64,000 bases of DNA from Prolixibacteraceae bacterium (GTDB lineage Bacteria; Bacteroidota; Bacteroidia; Bacteroidales; Prolixibacteraceae): NCBI GenBank assembly GCA_003457135.1, contig DMSQ01000030.1:136634-200633 (forward strand), in the 5' to 3' direction. The notes beneath the pieces are model-generated. The model saw only the letters and a program-made list of their open reading frames with translations, was not told where the DNA came from and did not search any database. Position numbers and translations under genes: made by a program. Below, one piece after another: positions 8,812 to 18,437 of this stretch; position 1 is the first letter of the stretch; each line of letters opens with the position of its first letter.

Positions 8812-9831
8812 ATGGAAAACATAGACTGGGGTAATCTGACTTTCGGTTACATGAAAACCGATTACAATATACGCTGTACTTACAGCAACGGTGCCTGGGG
8901 CGAATTGGAAGTGTCAGACAGCGAATATCTGAATCTTCACATGGCTGCCACCTGTCTGCATTACGGACAGGAATCGTTTGAAGGATTGAAGGCATTTCGC
9001 GGAAAAGACAATAAAATAAGGATTTTCCGCATGGATGAGAATGCCAAGCGGATGCAGGATTCAAGTGTTGGTACAATGATGGCTATCCTTCCAATTGAAA
9101 AATTTGAAGAAGCTGTTGTTAAAGCCGTCAAATTAAACGAGCGTTTTGTACCTCCCTACGAATCGGGAGCATCGTTATATATTCGTCCGTTTTTATTCGG
9201 AACCGGCGCTCAGGTGGGAGTTAAACCGGCAAGCGAATATATGTTCGTTTTGTTTGTAACCCCGGTTGGCCCCTATTTTAAAGGCGGTTTCCAGACTACT
9301 CCTTTCGTTATTATGAGAGAATTTGATCGCTCAGCTCCGCTTGGAATGGGAAAATACAAAGTAGGCGGAAATTATGCCGCCAGTTTGGTAGCCGGAGCCA
9401 AAGCCCACGAAATGGGTTATTCCAATGTATTTTACCTCGATGCCAAAGAAAAAAAATACATTGACGAATGCGGTGCAGCCAATTTCTTCGGAATCAAAAA
9501 CAATACTTACATCACACCAAAATCGAGTTCAATTTTGCCTTCCATCACCAATAAAAGTTTGATGGTTTTGGCTCAGGATATGGGAATGAAAGTTGAACAA
9601 CGCCCGGTTGCCGTGGAAGAACTGGCAACCTTTGAAGAAGCCGGCGCCTGCGGAACTGCTGCGGTTATCAGTCCGATCGGGCAGATTGACGATTACGATG
9701 AAAAGATTTCATACATCTTTTCGAAAGATGGAAAACCTGGGCCGATTAGCGAAAGACTCTACAAAAAACTACAGGGAATTCAATATGGCGACGAGCCCGA
9801 TACTCACGGATGGGTAACTGTTGTTGAATAA
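8812..9831 (+). CDS. ilvE: Branched-chain amino acid aminotransferase
   Basis: This is a PLP-dependent class IV (fold-type IV) aminotransferase that interconverts leucine, isoleucine and valine with their 2-oxo acids. The PLP lysine lies in GKYKVGGNYAAS (about residues 181-192). The cofactor-binding glutamate region reads DECGAANFFGI, and GTAAVISPIG near residue 280 matches the family. The length of 339 aa is normal. The substrate-side YIRPFLFG motif is present. It stands alone on the plus strand and converges on nadA with 7 bp between stop codons; no clear terminator was seen in that gap. Confidence 0.94.
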   Translation: MENIDWGNLTFGYMKTDYNIRCTYSNGAWGELEVSDSEYLNLHMAATCLHYGQESFEGLKAFRGKDNKIRIFRMDENAKRMQDSSVGTMMAILPIEKFEEAVVKAVKLNERFVPPYESGASLYIRPFLFGTGAQVGVKPASEYMFVLFVTPVGPYFKGGFQTTPFVIMREFDRSAPLGMGKYKVGGNYAASLVAGAKAHEMGYSNVFYLDAKEKKYIDECGAANFFGIKNNTYITPKSSSILPSITNKSLMVLAQDMGMKVEQRPVAVEELATFEEAGACGTAAVISPIGQIDDYDEKISYIFSKDGKPGPISERLYKKLQGIQYGDEPDTHGWVTVVE

Positions 9832-9838
9832 ATCTTTT

Positions 9839-10852
9839 TTATTTCGATATTTCAAGCATCCGTAGAATCGGTAATTGTGCCTTTTTTATTACTTCCGCCG
9901 AAAGTGTAACCTCGGGAAGTTCATGTTTCATGCAAATGTATAATTTCTGAAGGCTGTTTAGTTTCATGTACGAACAGTCGTTGCAGCCACAGGTTGAGTC
10001 AATGGAAGGTGCCGGAATGAAAATTTTATCCGGACAGGCTTTTTTCATCTGGTGCAGGATGCCGCTTTCAGTGGCTACGATGAATTTTTTCGAGTCGCTT
10101 TTACTCACATAATTTAGCAGGGCTGTGGTCGAGCCGATGTATCCGGCAACCAACAGAACGGGTTTTTCGCATTCCGGATGGGCAATAAATTCAGCATCCG
10201 GATGCTGGTCCATCAGTTGAATAATCTTTTCGACTGAATACTTTTCGTGTACCATGCAGGCGCCATCCCACAGAACCATTTCGCGGCCTGTAAGGCCGTT
10301 GAGGTAGTTACCCAGGTTTTTATCCGGTGCAAAAATCAGTTTCTGTTCCGGAGGAAAACTGTTAACAATCTTTAGCGCGTTGGCCGAGGTGCAAACCACG
10401 TCAGTCAAAGTTTTTAGCTCGGCTGTGCAATTAATGTATGAAATCACTTTATGGTCAGGGTATTGCGCTTTAAATTCAGCAAACTTATCTGCCGGAGCCG
10501 AGTCGGCCAGCGAGCAACCGGCTTTCAGATCAGGTAAAATGACTTTTTTCGATGGATTAATGATTTTTGCGGTTTCGGCCATAAAATGAACGCCCACAAA
10601 AACAATTAGATCGGCGGTAGTTTTGGCAGCCTCCTGGGCCAGTCCAAGGCTGTCGCCAACATAATCCGCGATATCCTGGAGGTCGCTTTCAACATAGTAA
10701 TGACTGAGGATTACCGCATTCTTTTCTTTTTTTAACCGGTTAATTTCTTCAACCAGTTTTATATCTGAACTCACCGGCTCATCAATAAATCCCTTCTCGT
10801 CGAGCATTAGCCGGATATCTTGTGGTTTCATTGCAGGTATTTTAAAATTCAA
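9839..10852 (-). CDS. nadA: Quinolinate synthase
   Basis: This enzyme condenses iminoaspartate with dihydroxyacetone phosphate to quinolinate in de novo NAD synthesis. It is a 4Fe-4S enzyme. Candidate cluster cysteines occur in KAGCSLAD, WDGACMVHE and the Cys-rich STCGCNDCSYM block. Other landmarks are VILSHYYV, DYVGDSLGLAQEA and FIAHPECEKPV. The length of 337 aa suits the family. The first ATG was kept; Met8 is an alternative. No nadB or nadC lies beside it, so it is probably transcribed alone from the 420-bp gap upstream. Confidence 0.95.
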   Translation of the reverse strand: MNFKIPAMKPQDIRLMLDEKGFIDEPVSSDIKLVEEINRLKKEKNAVILSHYYVESDLQDIADYVGDSLGLAQEAAKTTADLIVFVGVHFMAETAKIINPSKKVILPDLKAGCSLADSAPADKFAEFKAQYPDHKVISYINCTAELKTLTDVVCTSANALKIVNSFPPEQKLIFAPDKNLGNYLNGLTGREMVLWDGACMVHEKYSVEKIIQLMDQHPDAEFIAHPECEKPVLLVAGYIGSTTALLNYVSKSDSKKFIVATESGILHQMKKACPDKIFIPAPSIDSTCGCNDCSYMKLNSLQKLYICMKHELPEVTLSAEVIKKAQLPILRMLEISK

Positions 10853-11272
10853 TATTTTTCTGATACAAAAATATCAATTTCAGCCGGAAATAAAGAATGC
10901 CTGCCATTAAAGCAATTATCCTGAACTAAAATACCCTGATAATTTCAGAATTTGACTCAGGTTTAAATGTGCTGAAAATCGGTTTTTCATAGCAATTTCT
11001 TTGATTAATCAAATGATTACCAAAACAAAAATATTTATTTTATCAACAACTTATTAAGAGGTGCATTGTTGATAACTACTCTTTTGCTACTCCGGAATAA
11101 ATTGTAATTTTCAACGTGAAATAGGGCGTTTTGCTTCCGTTTTTTTAACGCTTAAAGCGTTGTTTCCGTTTTAATCAAATTGACACAAATTGATAACATT
11201 ATCGTAAGGAACAAATAATTTTAATCATAAATCATATAACTTTCTTTGTCCAGAATTTAAATTAATTTTTCT
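10853..11272. other. Long divergent intergenic region upstream of the Oar-like receptor
   Basis: This 420-bp AT-rich stretch has no credible gene. It must hold the nadA promoter and the receptor promoter. It contains a perfect palindrome (11147-11161) flanked by near-repeats of the form GCGTT-n-TTCCGTTTT (about 11127-11140 and 11157-11171). Confidence 0.5.
11147..11161. promoter_or_regulatory. Palindromic operator candidate AACGCTT-A-AAGCGTT
   Basis: This 15-bp perfect inverted repeat with one central base lies about 111 bp upstream of the receptor start. It has no T-run, and its size suits a dimeric regulator. No regulator gene is adjacent. Confidence 0.4.
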
Positions 11273-14200
11273 ATGAAAAAGATGCTAAAATTTTATTTAG
11301 TGCTTATTGCTTTTGTGATGGTAAGCTTTTCTGCCTTTTCGCAGATGACTTCATCCGGGATGAATGGGCGGATTACCGGAGCAAACAATGAATTGCTTCC
11401 GGGCGCAACTATTGTTGCTGTACATCAGCCTTCAGGTACACAATACGGTACCATATCAAATTCTGAAGGTCGTTTTACCATTCCGGGTATGCGTTCGGGT
11501 GGTCCTTATGCAGTTGATGTAACTTTTGTTGGATACAACAAGGCTTCTTATACCGGTATTATCCTTTCTCTTGGCGAATCATACGGATTAGATGTCAGCC
11601 TGAATGAAGAAAGCGTTGATGTTGGTGAAGTTATTGTTATGGGATCAAAAGGTCCGGTATTCAATTCTGAAAAAAATGGCGCATCAATCAATGTTACTAA
11701 CCGGCAGATTGCCATGATGCCAACCATTTCAAGAAGCATCAACGATGTAACCCGTTTGACTCCCCAGGCAAACGGTAATCAAATTGGAGGTGGTAACTAT
11801 CGTCAGAATTATATTACCGTTGACGGCGCTCAGTTTAATAATGCTTTTGGTATAGGAAGCAATCTTCCTTCAGGAGGTTCTCCGATCTCTCTGGATGCCC
11901 TTGATCAGATTTCAGTAAATATTACTCCTTTTGATGTACGCCAGAGTGGTTTTATCGGCGCTTCGGTAAACGCTGTAACCCGTTCAGGTACCAACGAATT
12001 TTCCGGTTCGGTATATACTTATATGCAGAATGAAAAATACAAAGGAAATAAAGTTGGCGATGCCACACCATTTATTAAAAACCCTTCTGATTATCAGATG
12101 CAAGGTGTTCGTATTGGTGGTCCGATTATCAAGAACAAGCTTTTCTTTTTTGTGAACTACGAAACTGAAAAACGCACTGTACCCGGACCTTCACGCGTTG
12201 CCGCTACCGCTGCTGCTCCTTCTGATTATACCAAAAATATTGCACGTCCAACAGTTACCGAAATGGATAACATCAGCAAATATCTTTTGGATACTTACGG
12301 ATATGAAACTGGCCCATATCAGGGTTATTCCAACGAAAGCCCGGGAAGTAAATTCCTGGCCCGTATTGATTGGAACATCAGCAAGAACCACAAGTTTAAT
12401 ATTCGCTACAGCGATACAAAAACTAAAAGTCCAAACCCTCCCAGTACTTCTGTTAATAATTTCTCGTCATCTATTTATACCGGCAACCGTCAGGCGATGG
12501 ATGCCATCTGGTTTAAAAATGCCGGATATTTTCAGGAAACCAACTTCAGTTCGTTGTCATCTGAGTTAAACTCGACATTTGGCGGCGGAAGATTCTCAAA
12601 TACTCTTCGTTACACCTATTCGTTTCAGGATGAACCACGTAGTACAGTTGGAAAAACCTTTCCTTTCGTTGATATCTTAAAAGATAACAAGGTATTTACT
12701 TCGTTTGGTACTGAACCTTTTAGCTACGGAAACTTACGTGAAGTAAAAACGACAACCATTACCGATGATTTCTCCTGGTCTATGGGCAAAAACCGTTTTA
12801 CTTTCGGCCTTCAGTATGAACACAATGCCACCAAGAACGGATTCATGCGTTTTGGATCCAGTTTCTATGTATTTAAATCATGGGATGATTTTGTGAACGG
12901 AGCAAAACCGCAAAATTTTGGTTTGACCTTCTCTAACACACCAGGCTATGAACAGGCCTTTCCAAGCTTTGATTTCAACCAGTTTTCAGCCTACCTTCAG
13001 GATGAAATTGCTATGAGCGCCAAACTCAAAGTAAATGCAGGGTTCCGTGTTGACCTTCCAACTTACTCACAGCCAACTGCTGAACATCCGATGATTGCCA
13101 ATTTGACTTTTGGCGATGAAAAATACAGCACAGCAACTTTACCTAAATCAAGATTGCTTTTATCTCCACGTGTCGGTTTTAATTACGATGTAAAAGGCGA
13201 CCGTTCTTTAGTGGTTCGCGGAGGTACAGGAGTTTTCACCGGTCGCGTTCCATTTGTTTGGATCGTTGGACAGGTAGGTGATGCCGGTATGATTCAAACA
13301 ACCATGAATTATGTGGGCCAGGCAAATGTACCAGGTGTATTCAATAAAGATCCGAGGGCATATTATCCAACGACACAGCCTGCCGCTGGAACTATTGTAC
13401 CTCAAACATTTACAATTATTTCTAATGACTTCAAAATGCCACAATCGTGGAAGTCGAGCGTGGCCGTGGATGCTAAACTTCCATGGGGAATTAAAGGAAC
13501 CGTTGAGGGAGTTTATAACAAGGACTTCAATACTGCAATCTTTGTAAACACGGGTTTAAAAGGTGGCGTTCCGATGAACATTGCCGGCTATCCTGATAAT
13601 CGCATTGTATATCCGGTAACAACAACAGCAACCAACGGTCTTAAATATTACCAGACGGTCAGCTCTGATGGCAAAACGATCACAACAGGTTTGCCTGCCG
13701 GTGGAAACGGGGTTTCTCCAATCGTCCTGAGAAATGCCAGTGGTGGTTATTACTATTCTGCAACTTTCAAATTGGAAAAATCGTTTGACAGTGGATTCTA
13801 CGGAATGCTTGCATATACCCATAGCGAAGCTAAGAATCTGGCAGATGGCCAAGGTGATCAGGCCTCAGGAGCTTGGAGTAATAATGCCAATATAAACGGA
13901 TCAAACAGCTTTGAAAAAAGCTTTGCCAGCTATGTTACTCCTGATAAGTTAATCGCCAATGTTTCCTATAAAGTAGAATACTTGAATTCAATGGCAACTA
14001 CAGTTTCGGTTTTCTATGAAGGTGGAGCACAAGGCCGGTTCTCCTATGTATATTCAAATAACATTGTCCGTGATGGAGCAGGTTCATTCAACCTTCTTTA
14101 TGTTCCAAAAGACGCAACTGAAATTACATTTGTTGACCAGACCGTGAAAAACATCGATGGTATCAATGTTTTATGGACTGCCGCAGCTCAGAGCGATGCT

Positions 14201-14602
14201 TTCTTTGCTTACGTTGAACAGGACAAATACCTGAAAACCCGTAAAGGACAGTATGCCGAACGTAATGGAGCTGTATTGCCCTGGAGAAACCAATTTGACG
14301 TGAAAGTCATGCAGGAATTCTTCGTTAAAGTTGGAGGCAAACGCAATACGATTCAGGTAAGTCTTGACATCCTCAACGCAGGTAACCTGATTAATAAAAA
14401 CTGGGGAATAGCTGACTTCTACAATCAGAATAACATCCTGACACCGGTTAACAATTCAAGCGTTGTTGCTGGTGGTACAGTAAAACCAACTTTCAGACTC
14501 AATCCATACAACAGCGGAATGTTGCAGAAAACGTATTCAGATAATCTTGGTTATAGTTCAACCTACTCCATGCAACTCGGAATTCGTTACATCTTTAACT
14601 AA
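11273..14602 (+). CDS. TonB-dependent receptor, Oar-like, with carboxypeptidase-regulatory domain
   Basis: This is a large outer-membrane beta-barrel receptor energised by TonB. A signal peptide of about 24 residues ends at FSAFSQ. A carboxypeptidase-D regulatory-like fold (GRITGANNELLPGATIVAVH through VDVTFVGYNKASY, about 30-110) is followed by the plug (about 140-235: RSINDVTRLTPQANGNQIGG, then ISVNITPFDVRQSGFIGASV). The remainder is barrel. The aromatic C-terminus (MQLGIRYIFN) suits outer-membrane insertion. The length of 1109 aa and plug wording resemble the Oar-like receptors rather than SusC; there is no partner susD. It is flanked by its own upstream region and a strong terminator, so it is monocistronic. 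The ligand is unknown. Confidence 0.9.
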   Translation: MKKMLKFYLVLIAFVMVSFSAFSQMTSSGMNGRITGANNELLPGATIVAVHQPSGTQYGTISNSEGRFTIPGMRSGGPYAVDVTFVGYNKASYTGIILSLGESYGLDVSLNEESVDVGEVIVMGSKGPVFNSEKNGASINVTNRQIAMMPTISRSINDVTRLTPQANGNQIGGGNYRQNYITVDGAQFNNAFGIGSNLPSGGSPISLDALDQISVNITPFDVRQSGFIGASVNAVTRSGTNEFSGSVYTYMQNEKYKGNKVGDATPFIKNPSDYQMQGVRIGGPIIKNKLFFFVNYETEKRTVPGPSRVAATAAAPSDYTKNIARPTVTEMDNISKYLLDTYGYETGPYQGYSNESPGSKFLARIDWNISKNHKFNIRYSDTKTKSPNPPSTSVNNFSSSIYTGNRQAMDAIWFKNAGYFQETNFSSLSSELNSTFGGGRFSNTLRYTYSFQDEPRSTVGKTFPFVDILKDNKVFTSFGTEPFSYGNLREVKTTTITDDFSWSMGKNRFTFGLQYEHNATKNGFMRFGSSFYVFKSWDDFVNGAKPQNFGLTFSNTPGYEQAFPSFDFNQFSAYLQDEIAMSAKLKVNAGFRVDLPTYSQPTAEHPMIANLTFGDEKYSTATLPKSRLLLSPRVGFNYDVKGDRSLVVRGGTGVFTGRVPFVWIVGQVGDAGMIQTTMNYVGQANVPGVFNKDPRAYYPTTQPAAGTIVPQTFTIISNDFKMPQSWKSSVAVDAKLPWGIKGTVEGVYNKDFNTAIFVNTGLKGGVPMNIAGYPDNRIVYPVTTTATNGLKYYQTVSSDGKTITTGLPAGGNGVSPIVLRNASGGYYYSATFKLEKSFDSGFYGMLAYTHSEAKNLADGQGDQASGAWSNNANINGSNSFEKSFASYVTPDKLIANVSYKVEYLNSMATTVSVFYEGGAQGRFSYVYSNNIVRDGAGSFNLLYVPKDATEITFVDQTVKNIDGINVLWTAAAQSDAFFAYVEQDKYLKTRKGQYAERNGAVLPWRNQFDVKVMQEFFVKVGGKRNTIQVSLDILNAGNLINKNWGIADFYNQNNILTPVNNSSVVAGGTVKPTFRLNPYNSGMLQKTYSDNLGYSSTYSMQLGIRYIFN

Positions 14603-14626
14603 CTGAAAATTTTTTCACTTATTAAA

Positions 14627-14659
14627 AGAGCCCGCAAATAATTGCGGGCTCTTTTTTTT
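14627..14659 (+). terminator. Strong Rho-independent terminator
   Basis: An 11-bp perfect stem (AGAGCCCGCAA/TTGCGGGCTCT) has a 4-nt loop and an uninterrupted T-tract, 24 bp after the receptor stop. Confidence 0.93.
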
Positions 14660-14722
14660 GCAAACTGAAATGTGAAATCCAAAACGAAAACCATTAAACA
14701 TTTTAACTTTACACAAAAAAAC

Positions 14723-15577
14723 ATGTCCATCGAAACTTGCCCATTGTCCATAGCGGATATTCAATTTGAACTGGCTGAAATCCATGAAATTGCTGTCAGC
14801 AACAGCAATAAAAAAATGTTTGAAAAAGCTCTTTCATGTATTGATCTCACTACCCTGAACCCGATTGATACAGTCAGCTCTGTGGCTGCATTTACCGAAA
14901 AAGTGAACCAATTTCCTGTTGCATTTCCAGGAATAAGCAATGTGGCCGCCATTTGTGTTTATCCGAATATGGCCCACACTGTGAAAAGCACATTGAAAGT
15001 TCTGAATGTGAAAATTGCCGCAGTGGCCGGAGGATTTCCTTCATCAATGACCTTTACCAAACTTAAAATAGAGGAAGCCCAATTAGCCGTGATGGCCGGG
15101 GCCAATGAAATAGACATTGTAATGCCTCTTTGGGCTTTTCTTGAAGGACATTTCGAAACCTGTACCAGCGAAATTTCTGCCATTAAAAAAGCCATTGGCG
15201 ATGCACACCTGAAAGTGATTCTTGAAACCGGAGTTTTGAATGTTGATCAAATTTGGCAAGCATCGATTCTGGCTATCGAAGCAGGCGCCGATTTCATCAA
15301 AACCTCAACTGGCAAATTACCCCAGGCCGCCACTCCTGAAGCTGCGTTTGTGATGTGCCTGGCTATCAAACAGCATTTTGAGGAAACCGGTAAAAAAATC
15401 GGGTTTAAACCGGCGGGGGGCATCGTAACTCCTGAAGATGCCATATTCTATCTCACCATTGTTCGGGAAATTCTGGGTGATGCATGGTTGACCCCTGAAC
15501 TTTTTCGTATTGGCGCCAGCCGCCTGGCCAACAACCTGCTCGAAAAAATTACAGGTGTTCCGGCAAAACATTTTTAA
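14723..15577 (+). CDS. deoC: Deoxyribose-phosphate aldolase
   Basis: This is a cytosolic class I aldolase that splits 2-deoxyribose 5-phosphate into acetaldehyde and glyceraldehyde 3-phosphate for deoxynucleoside catabolism. The Schiff-base lysine lies in ADFIKTSTGK and the second active-site lysine in GFKPAGGI. GANEIDIVMPLWAFLEG carries the expected acidic residues. The ATG at 14723 (MSIETCP) was chosen over an upstream GTG at 14672, because that GTG directly follows the terminator and a promoter-like TAACTTTA sits at 14704-14711 between them. The length is 284 aa. The ppc gene starts 16 bp after the stop, so the two are probably co-transcribed. Confidence 0.93.
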   Translation: MSIETCPLSIADIQFELAEIHEIAVSNSNKKMFEKALSCIDLTTLNPIDTVSSVAAFTEKVNQFPVAFPGISNVAAICVYPNMAHTVKSTLKVLNVKIAAVAGGFPSSMTFTKLKIEEAQLAVMAGANEIDIVMPLWAFLEGHFETCTSEISAIKKAIGDAHLKVILETGVLNVDQIWQASILAIEAGADFIKTSTGKLPQAATPEAAFVMCLAIKQHFEETGKKIGFKPAGGIVTPEDAIFYLTIVREILGDAWLTPELFRIGASRLANNLLEKITGVPAKHF

Positions 15578-15592
15578 TTCTGAGGCTGTTTA

Positions 15593-18379
15593 ATGAACAA
15601 AAAACGATTACCATATATGCACCCTTTTCTAAAGGAAAACATTCAGGAAATAGGCAAACCTTATTCCGATCTTCATTTTTTACTGAAATGCTTTGCCGAG
15701 GTTCTTGAAGCAAATAATGAAAAAAAACTTCTAGCCTATATTCCATGGCTAAACACGCAGGTTTCAACTCCGCCTTCTGAACTCGAACAAAAAGTTGTTC
15801 ACCTTTATTCCATTAGTTTTCAGCTTCTTAATTTGTGTGAAGTAAACTGGGCCGTACAAAGCAGGCGAAACAAACAGCAATTGCATGGATCGCATAGTGT
15901 TAACGGTAGCTGGGCACACACTTTTTCGGAATTAAAGGCTGCAGGAATCTCTCAGAAAGAAATTGTCGCAGTACTTTCGGAAATCGAGGTGGAACCAGTA
16001 ATGACAGCACACCCTACTGAAGCAAAAAGGACTGTCGTTTTGAAATATTACCGCGAACTGTATCTGCAACTGGTGATGCTCGAAAATCCGGTCTATACTG
16101 CTTTGGAACGCGATCAGATCCGGTCGGGTATAAAAGAATTGTTGACACGGCTTTGGTTTATTGACGATATTTACCTTGAAAAACCACAGGTCGAAACTGA
16201 ACTCGAGAACGTTTTACACTACCTGACCAAGGTTTTTCCAGATGTATTCGAACTTCATGACAAAACATTGGTACAAGCCTGGAATGAAGCCGGCTTTCAA
16301 CCGGAGTTAATACAAAATTACCATTCATTGCCTAAAATAAGCCTGGGCTCATGGGTTGGCGGCGACCGCGACGGGCATCCTTTGGTGACTCCTGAAATCA
16401 CAGCATATACTCTGGAGCGATTAAGGGCCGAAGCTCTTGATCTGATTGCCCAACGTTTGAATAGCCTTGCTGACAGCCTGAGTATTTACACCTCTGAAAA
16501 CTCCTTTTCTCCTGAATTAAAGCAAGCTAAATCTTTGTTGGAACAGCAGATTCCCGGCATTTCTGAGAATATCAGGTACTCTTCGGCCTCGCACGAGCCA
16601 TTTAAGCAATTTGTTCTCTTGCTGATTGAAAAACTGCCAGTAAAACAAACCAATTCCGCAACTATCCACCCATGGATGTATGCCAATTCCGGACAATTGA
16701 TAGGCAACCTGGAAGATTTGTTTCATGCACTTTCAGACTGGGGCGCTCCGATGCTTGCAATGAACGAAGTGAACAAGGCGCTGCGTTTTGTCCAGAATTT
16801 CGGCTTTCATCTGGCACACCTGGATGTCCGCCAGAACAGTGAATTTTATCAAAAAGCATTTTGGAGCTTATTGGATGATATCGAAAGTTCCGGCTTTTCC
16901 GCAAATGCCAACGGATCGGTGGATAAACAATTTTTGCTTCAGGAGCTAAACCTGTACCGTCCTTTCACACACCGGTACTCCGGAAGTGTAAGCGAAACTG
17001 GCGATGCACTGGGCTATCTGACTGTTTTAGCCGAACACATCCGTAACTATGGACCAGATGCACTAGGTTCGATTATTGTCAGTATGACTAAAAAAGTTGA
17101 AGATTTATTCACCTTTTATTTGCTTGCCAGAGAAGCCGGACTGTATATAAAGACCAAATCAGGTCCGGCTTGTCAGTTACCGGTTGTACCTTTGTTCGAA
17201 ACCATCGAAGATTTACACCGTGCTCCCCAAATTCTGGACGAATTTCTCGCCCATCCGGTAACCCAAAATACACTTAGGCTACAAATGCTGCACAAAGGAT
17301 ATTCGCGTCCGGTTGCCGAGGTAATGATTGGTTACAGCGACAGTAATAAAGACGGCGGTATTTTGTCAAGTCTTTGGCATTTATACCAGGCACAATATGA
17401 ATTAGCCCGGATAGGACAAAAACATGGTGTTGATATCCGTTTCTTTCATGGAAAAGGAGGCAGTATCAGTCGGGGCGCCGGACCAATTCACTGGTTTTTA
17501 AAAAGTCTGCCTTCCGGTTCGCTTTGCGGAAAACTCCGGCTTACCGAACAGGGTGAAACAATCGAACGAAAATATGCCAACAAAGTTAATGCAGCATTCA
17601 ATATCGAATTACTGACTTCAGGAACCTTGCTGAATACCCTTTTGAACACCGACAGCCAAAGCGCTGATCTGAGTGAACTTTTCGACCTTATTGGCACGAT
17701 GGCACACGAAAGTTTCGAAACCTACAATTCGCTTACCCGCCATCCGGGCTTTATCCGTTTTTTTGAAAATGCAACCCCAATAGATGTGATTGAAACAAGC
17801 AAGATCGGCTCCCGGCCTTCGCGCCGGACCAACCAACGTTCTTTGGCCGATCTTCGGGCTATTCCATGGGTTTTTAGCTGGTCGCAAAGCCGCGTGAACA
17901 TTACCGGCTGGTATGGCGTTGGAAGTACCCTGAAACTAATCAAGGAGCAACAGCCAGAAAAATATGCACTTCTAAGGAGGCTTTTGGCTTCGCATCCGCT
18001 GGTGCGATATATTCTGACCAATGTTGATTCGGGTTTGGCAGCTACCGATCCTGAAATCATCGGGCTTTATGCATCGCTTGTGGATGATAAACAAGTGAAG
18101 AACGACATTTTGCCACTCATTTTATCGGAATATTATTTAACCAAAACCCTGCTCGCCGAATTACTCGTCAGGCCTTTTGTACAACGCAGGAAGAATCATT
18201 ACTATTCAACCCGGCTGAGGGCTGTGGCTCTTGAACTGATGCACCAGATGCAGGTAAACGCACTGCGCCAATGGAGAAACGACAAAGATACGGTTGAACC
18301 TGAAGTTGCTGATCAGCAAAATATTATCTTGCTAAAAACCATAAACGCTGTGGCAAATGCGTTGGGATCAACCGGATAG
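15593..18379 (+). CDS. ppc: Phosphoenolpyruvate carboxylase
   Basis: This is a biotin-independent anaplerotic enzyme in the cytosol: PEP plus bicarbonate gives oxaloacetate and phosphate. The catalytic His lies in VMTAHPTEAKR (about residues 137-147). GGDRDGHP (about 257), the GYSDSNKDGG loop, FHGKGGSISRGAGP with its Arg/Lys/Gly set, and RPSRR are all intact. The length of 928 aa is slightly longer than the E. coli enzyme (883). The C-terminus ends ...STG, similar to the NTG end that closes the active site in the family. It is coupled to deoC upstream. The stop codon lies in the loop of a terminator-like hairpin, and a possible bicarbonate-related protein follows. Confidence 0.97.
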   Translation: MNKKRLPYMHPFLKENIQEIGKPYSDLHFLLKCFAEVLEANNEKKLLAYIPWLNTQVSTPPSELEQKVVHLYSISFQLLNLCEVNWAVQSRRNKQQLHGSHSVNGSWAHTFSELKAAGISQKEIVAVLSEIEVEPVMTAHPTEAKRTVVLKYYRELYLQLVMLENPVYTALERDQIRSGIKELLTRLWFIDDIYLEKPQVETELENVLHYLTKVFPDVFELHDKTLVQAWNEAGFQPELIQNYHSLPKISLGSWVGGDRDGHPLVTPEITAYTLERLRAEALDLIAQRLNSLADSLSIYTSENSFSPELKQAKSLLEQQIPGISENIRYSSASHEPFKQFVLLLIEKLPVKQTNSATIHPWMYANSGQLIGNLEDLFHALSDWGAPMLAMNEVNKALRFVQNFGFHLAHLDVRQNSEFYQKAFWSLLDDIESSGFSANANGSVDKQFLLQELNLYRPFTHRYSGSVSETGDALGYLTVLAEHIRNYGPDALGSIIVSMTKKVEDLFTFYLLAREAGLYIKTKSGPACQLPVVPLFETIEDLHRAPQILDEFLAHPVTQNTLRLQMLHKGYSRPVAEVMIGYSDSNKDGGILSSLWHLYQAQYELARIGQKHGVDIRFFHGKGGSISRGAGPIHWFLKSLPSGSLCGKLRLTEQGETIERKYANKVNAAFNIELLTSGTLLNTLLNTDSQSADLSELFDLIGTMAHESFETYNSLTRHPGFIRFFENATPIDVIETSKIGSRPSRRTNQRSLADLRAIPWVFSWSQSRVNITGWYGVGSTLKLIKEQQPEKYALLRRLLASHPLVRYILTNVDSGLAATDPEIIGLYASLVDDKQVKNDILPLILSEYYLTKTLLAELLVRPFVQRRKNHYYSTRLRAVALELMHQMQVNALRQWRNDKDTVEPEVADQQNIILLKTINAVANALGSTG

Positions 18380-18394
18380 TCCGGTTTCTTTTTT
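18370..18394 (+). terminator. Terminator-like hairpin spanning the ppc stop codon
   Basis: AACCGG and CCGGTT pair around ATAGT (which contains the TAG stop) and are followed by TTCTTTTTT. The short 6-bp stem suggests partial termination or attenuation before the next gene. Confidence 0.6.
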
Positions 18395-18437
18395 ATCTTA
18401 GTTGCCTTTTAAGAATCAAAATTTAAAATTTATTCCT

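Noticed and set aside
9839..9900. Shared terminator between ilvE and nadA
   Set aside because: The 7-bp gap and flanking bases show a T-run but no convincing stem.
14672..14722. Upstream GTG start extending deoC by 17 residues
   Set aside because: It directly follows the preceding terminator and precedes the promoter-like TAACTTTA; homology begins only after the ATG at 14723.
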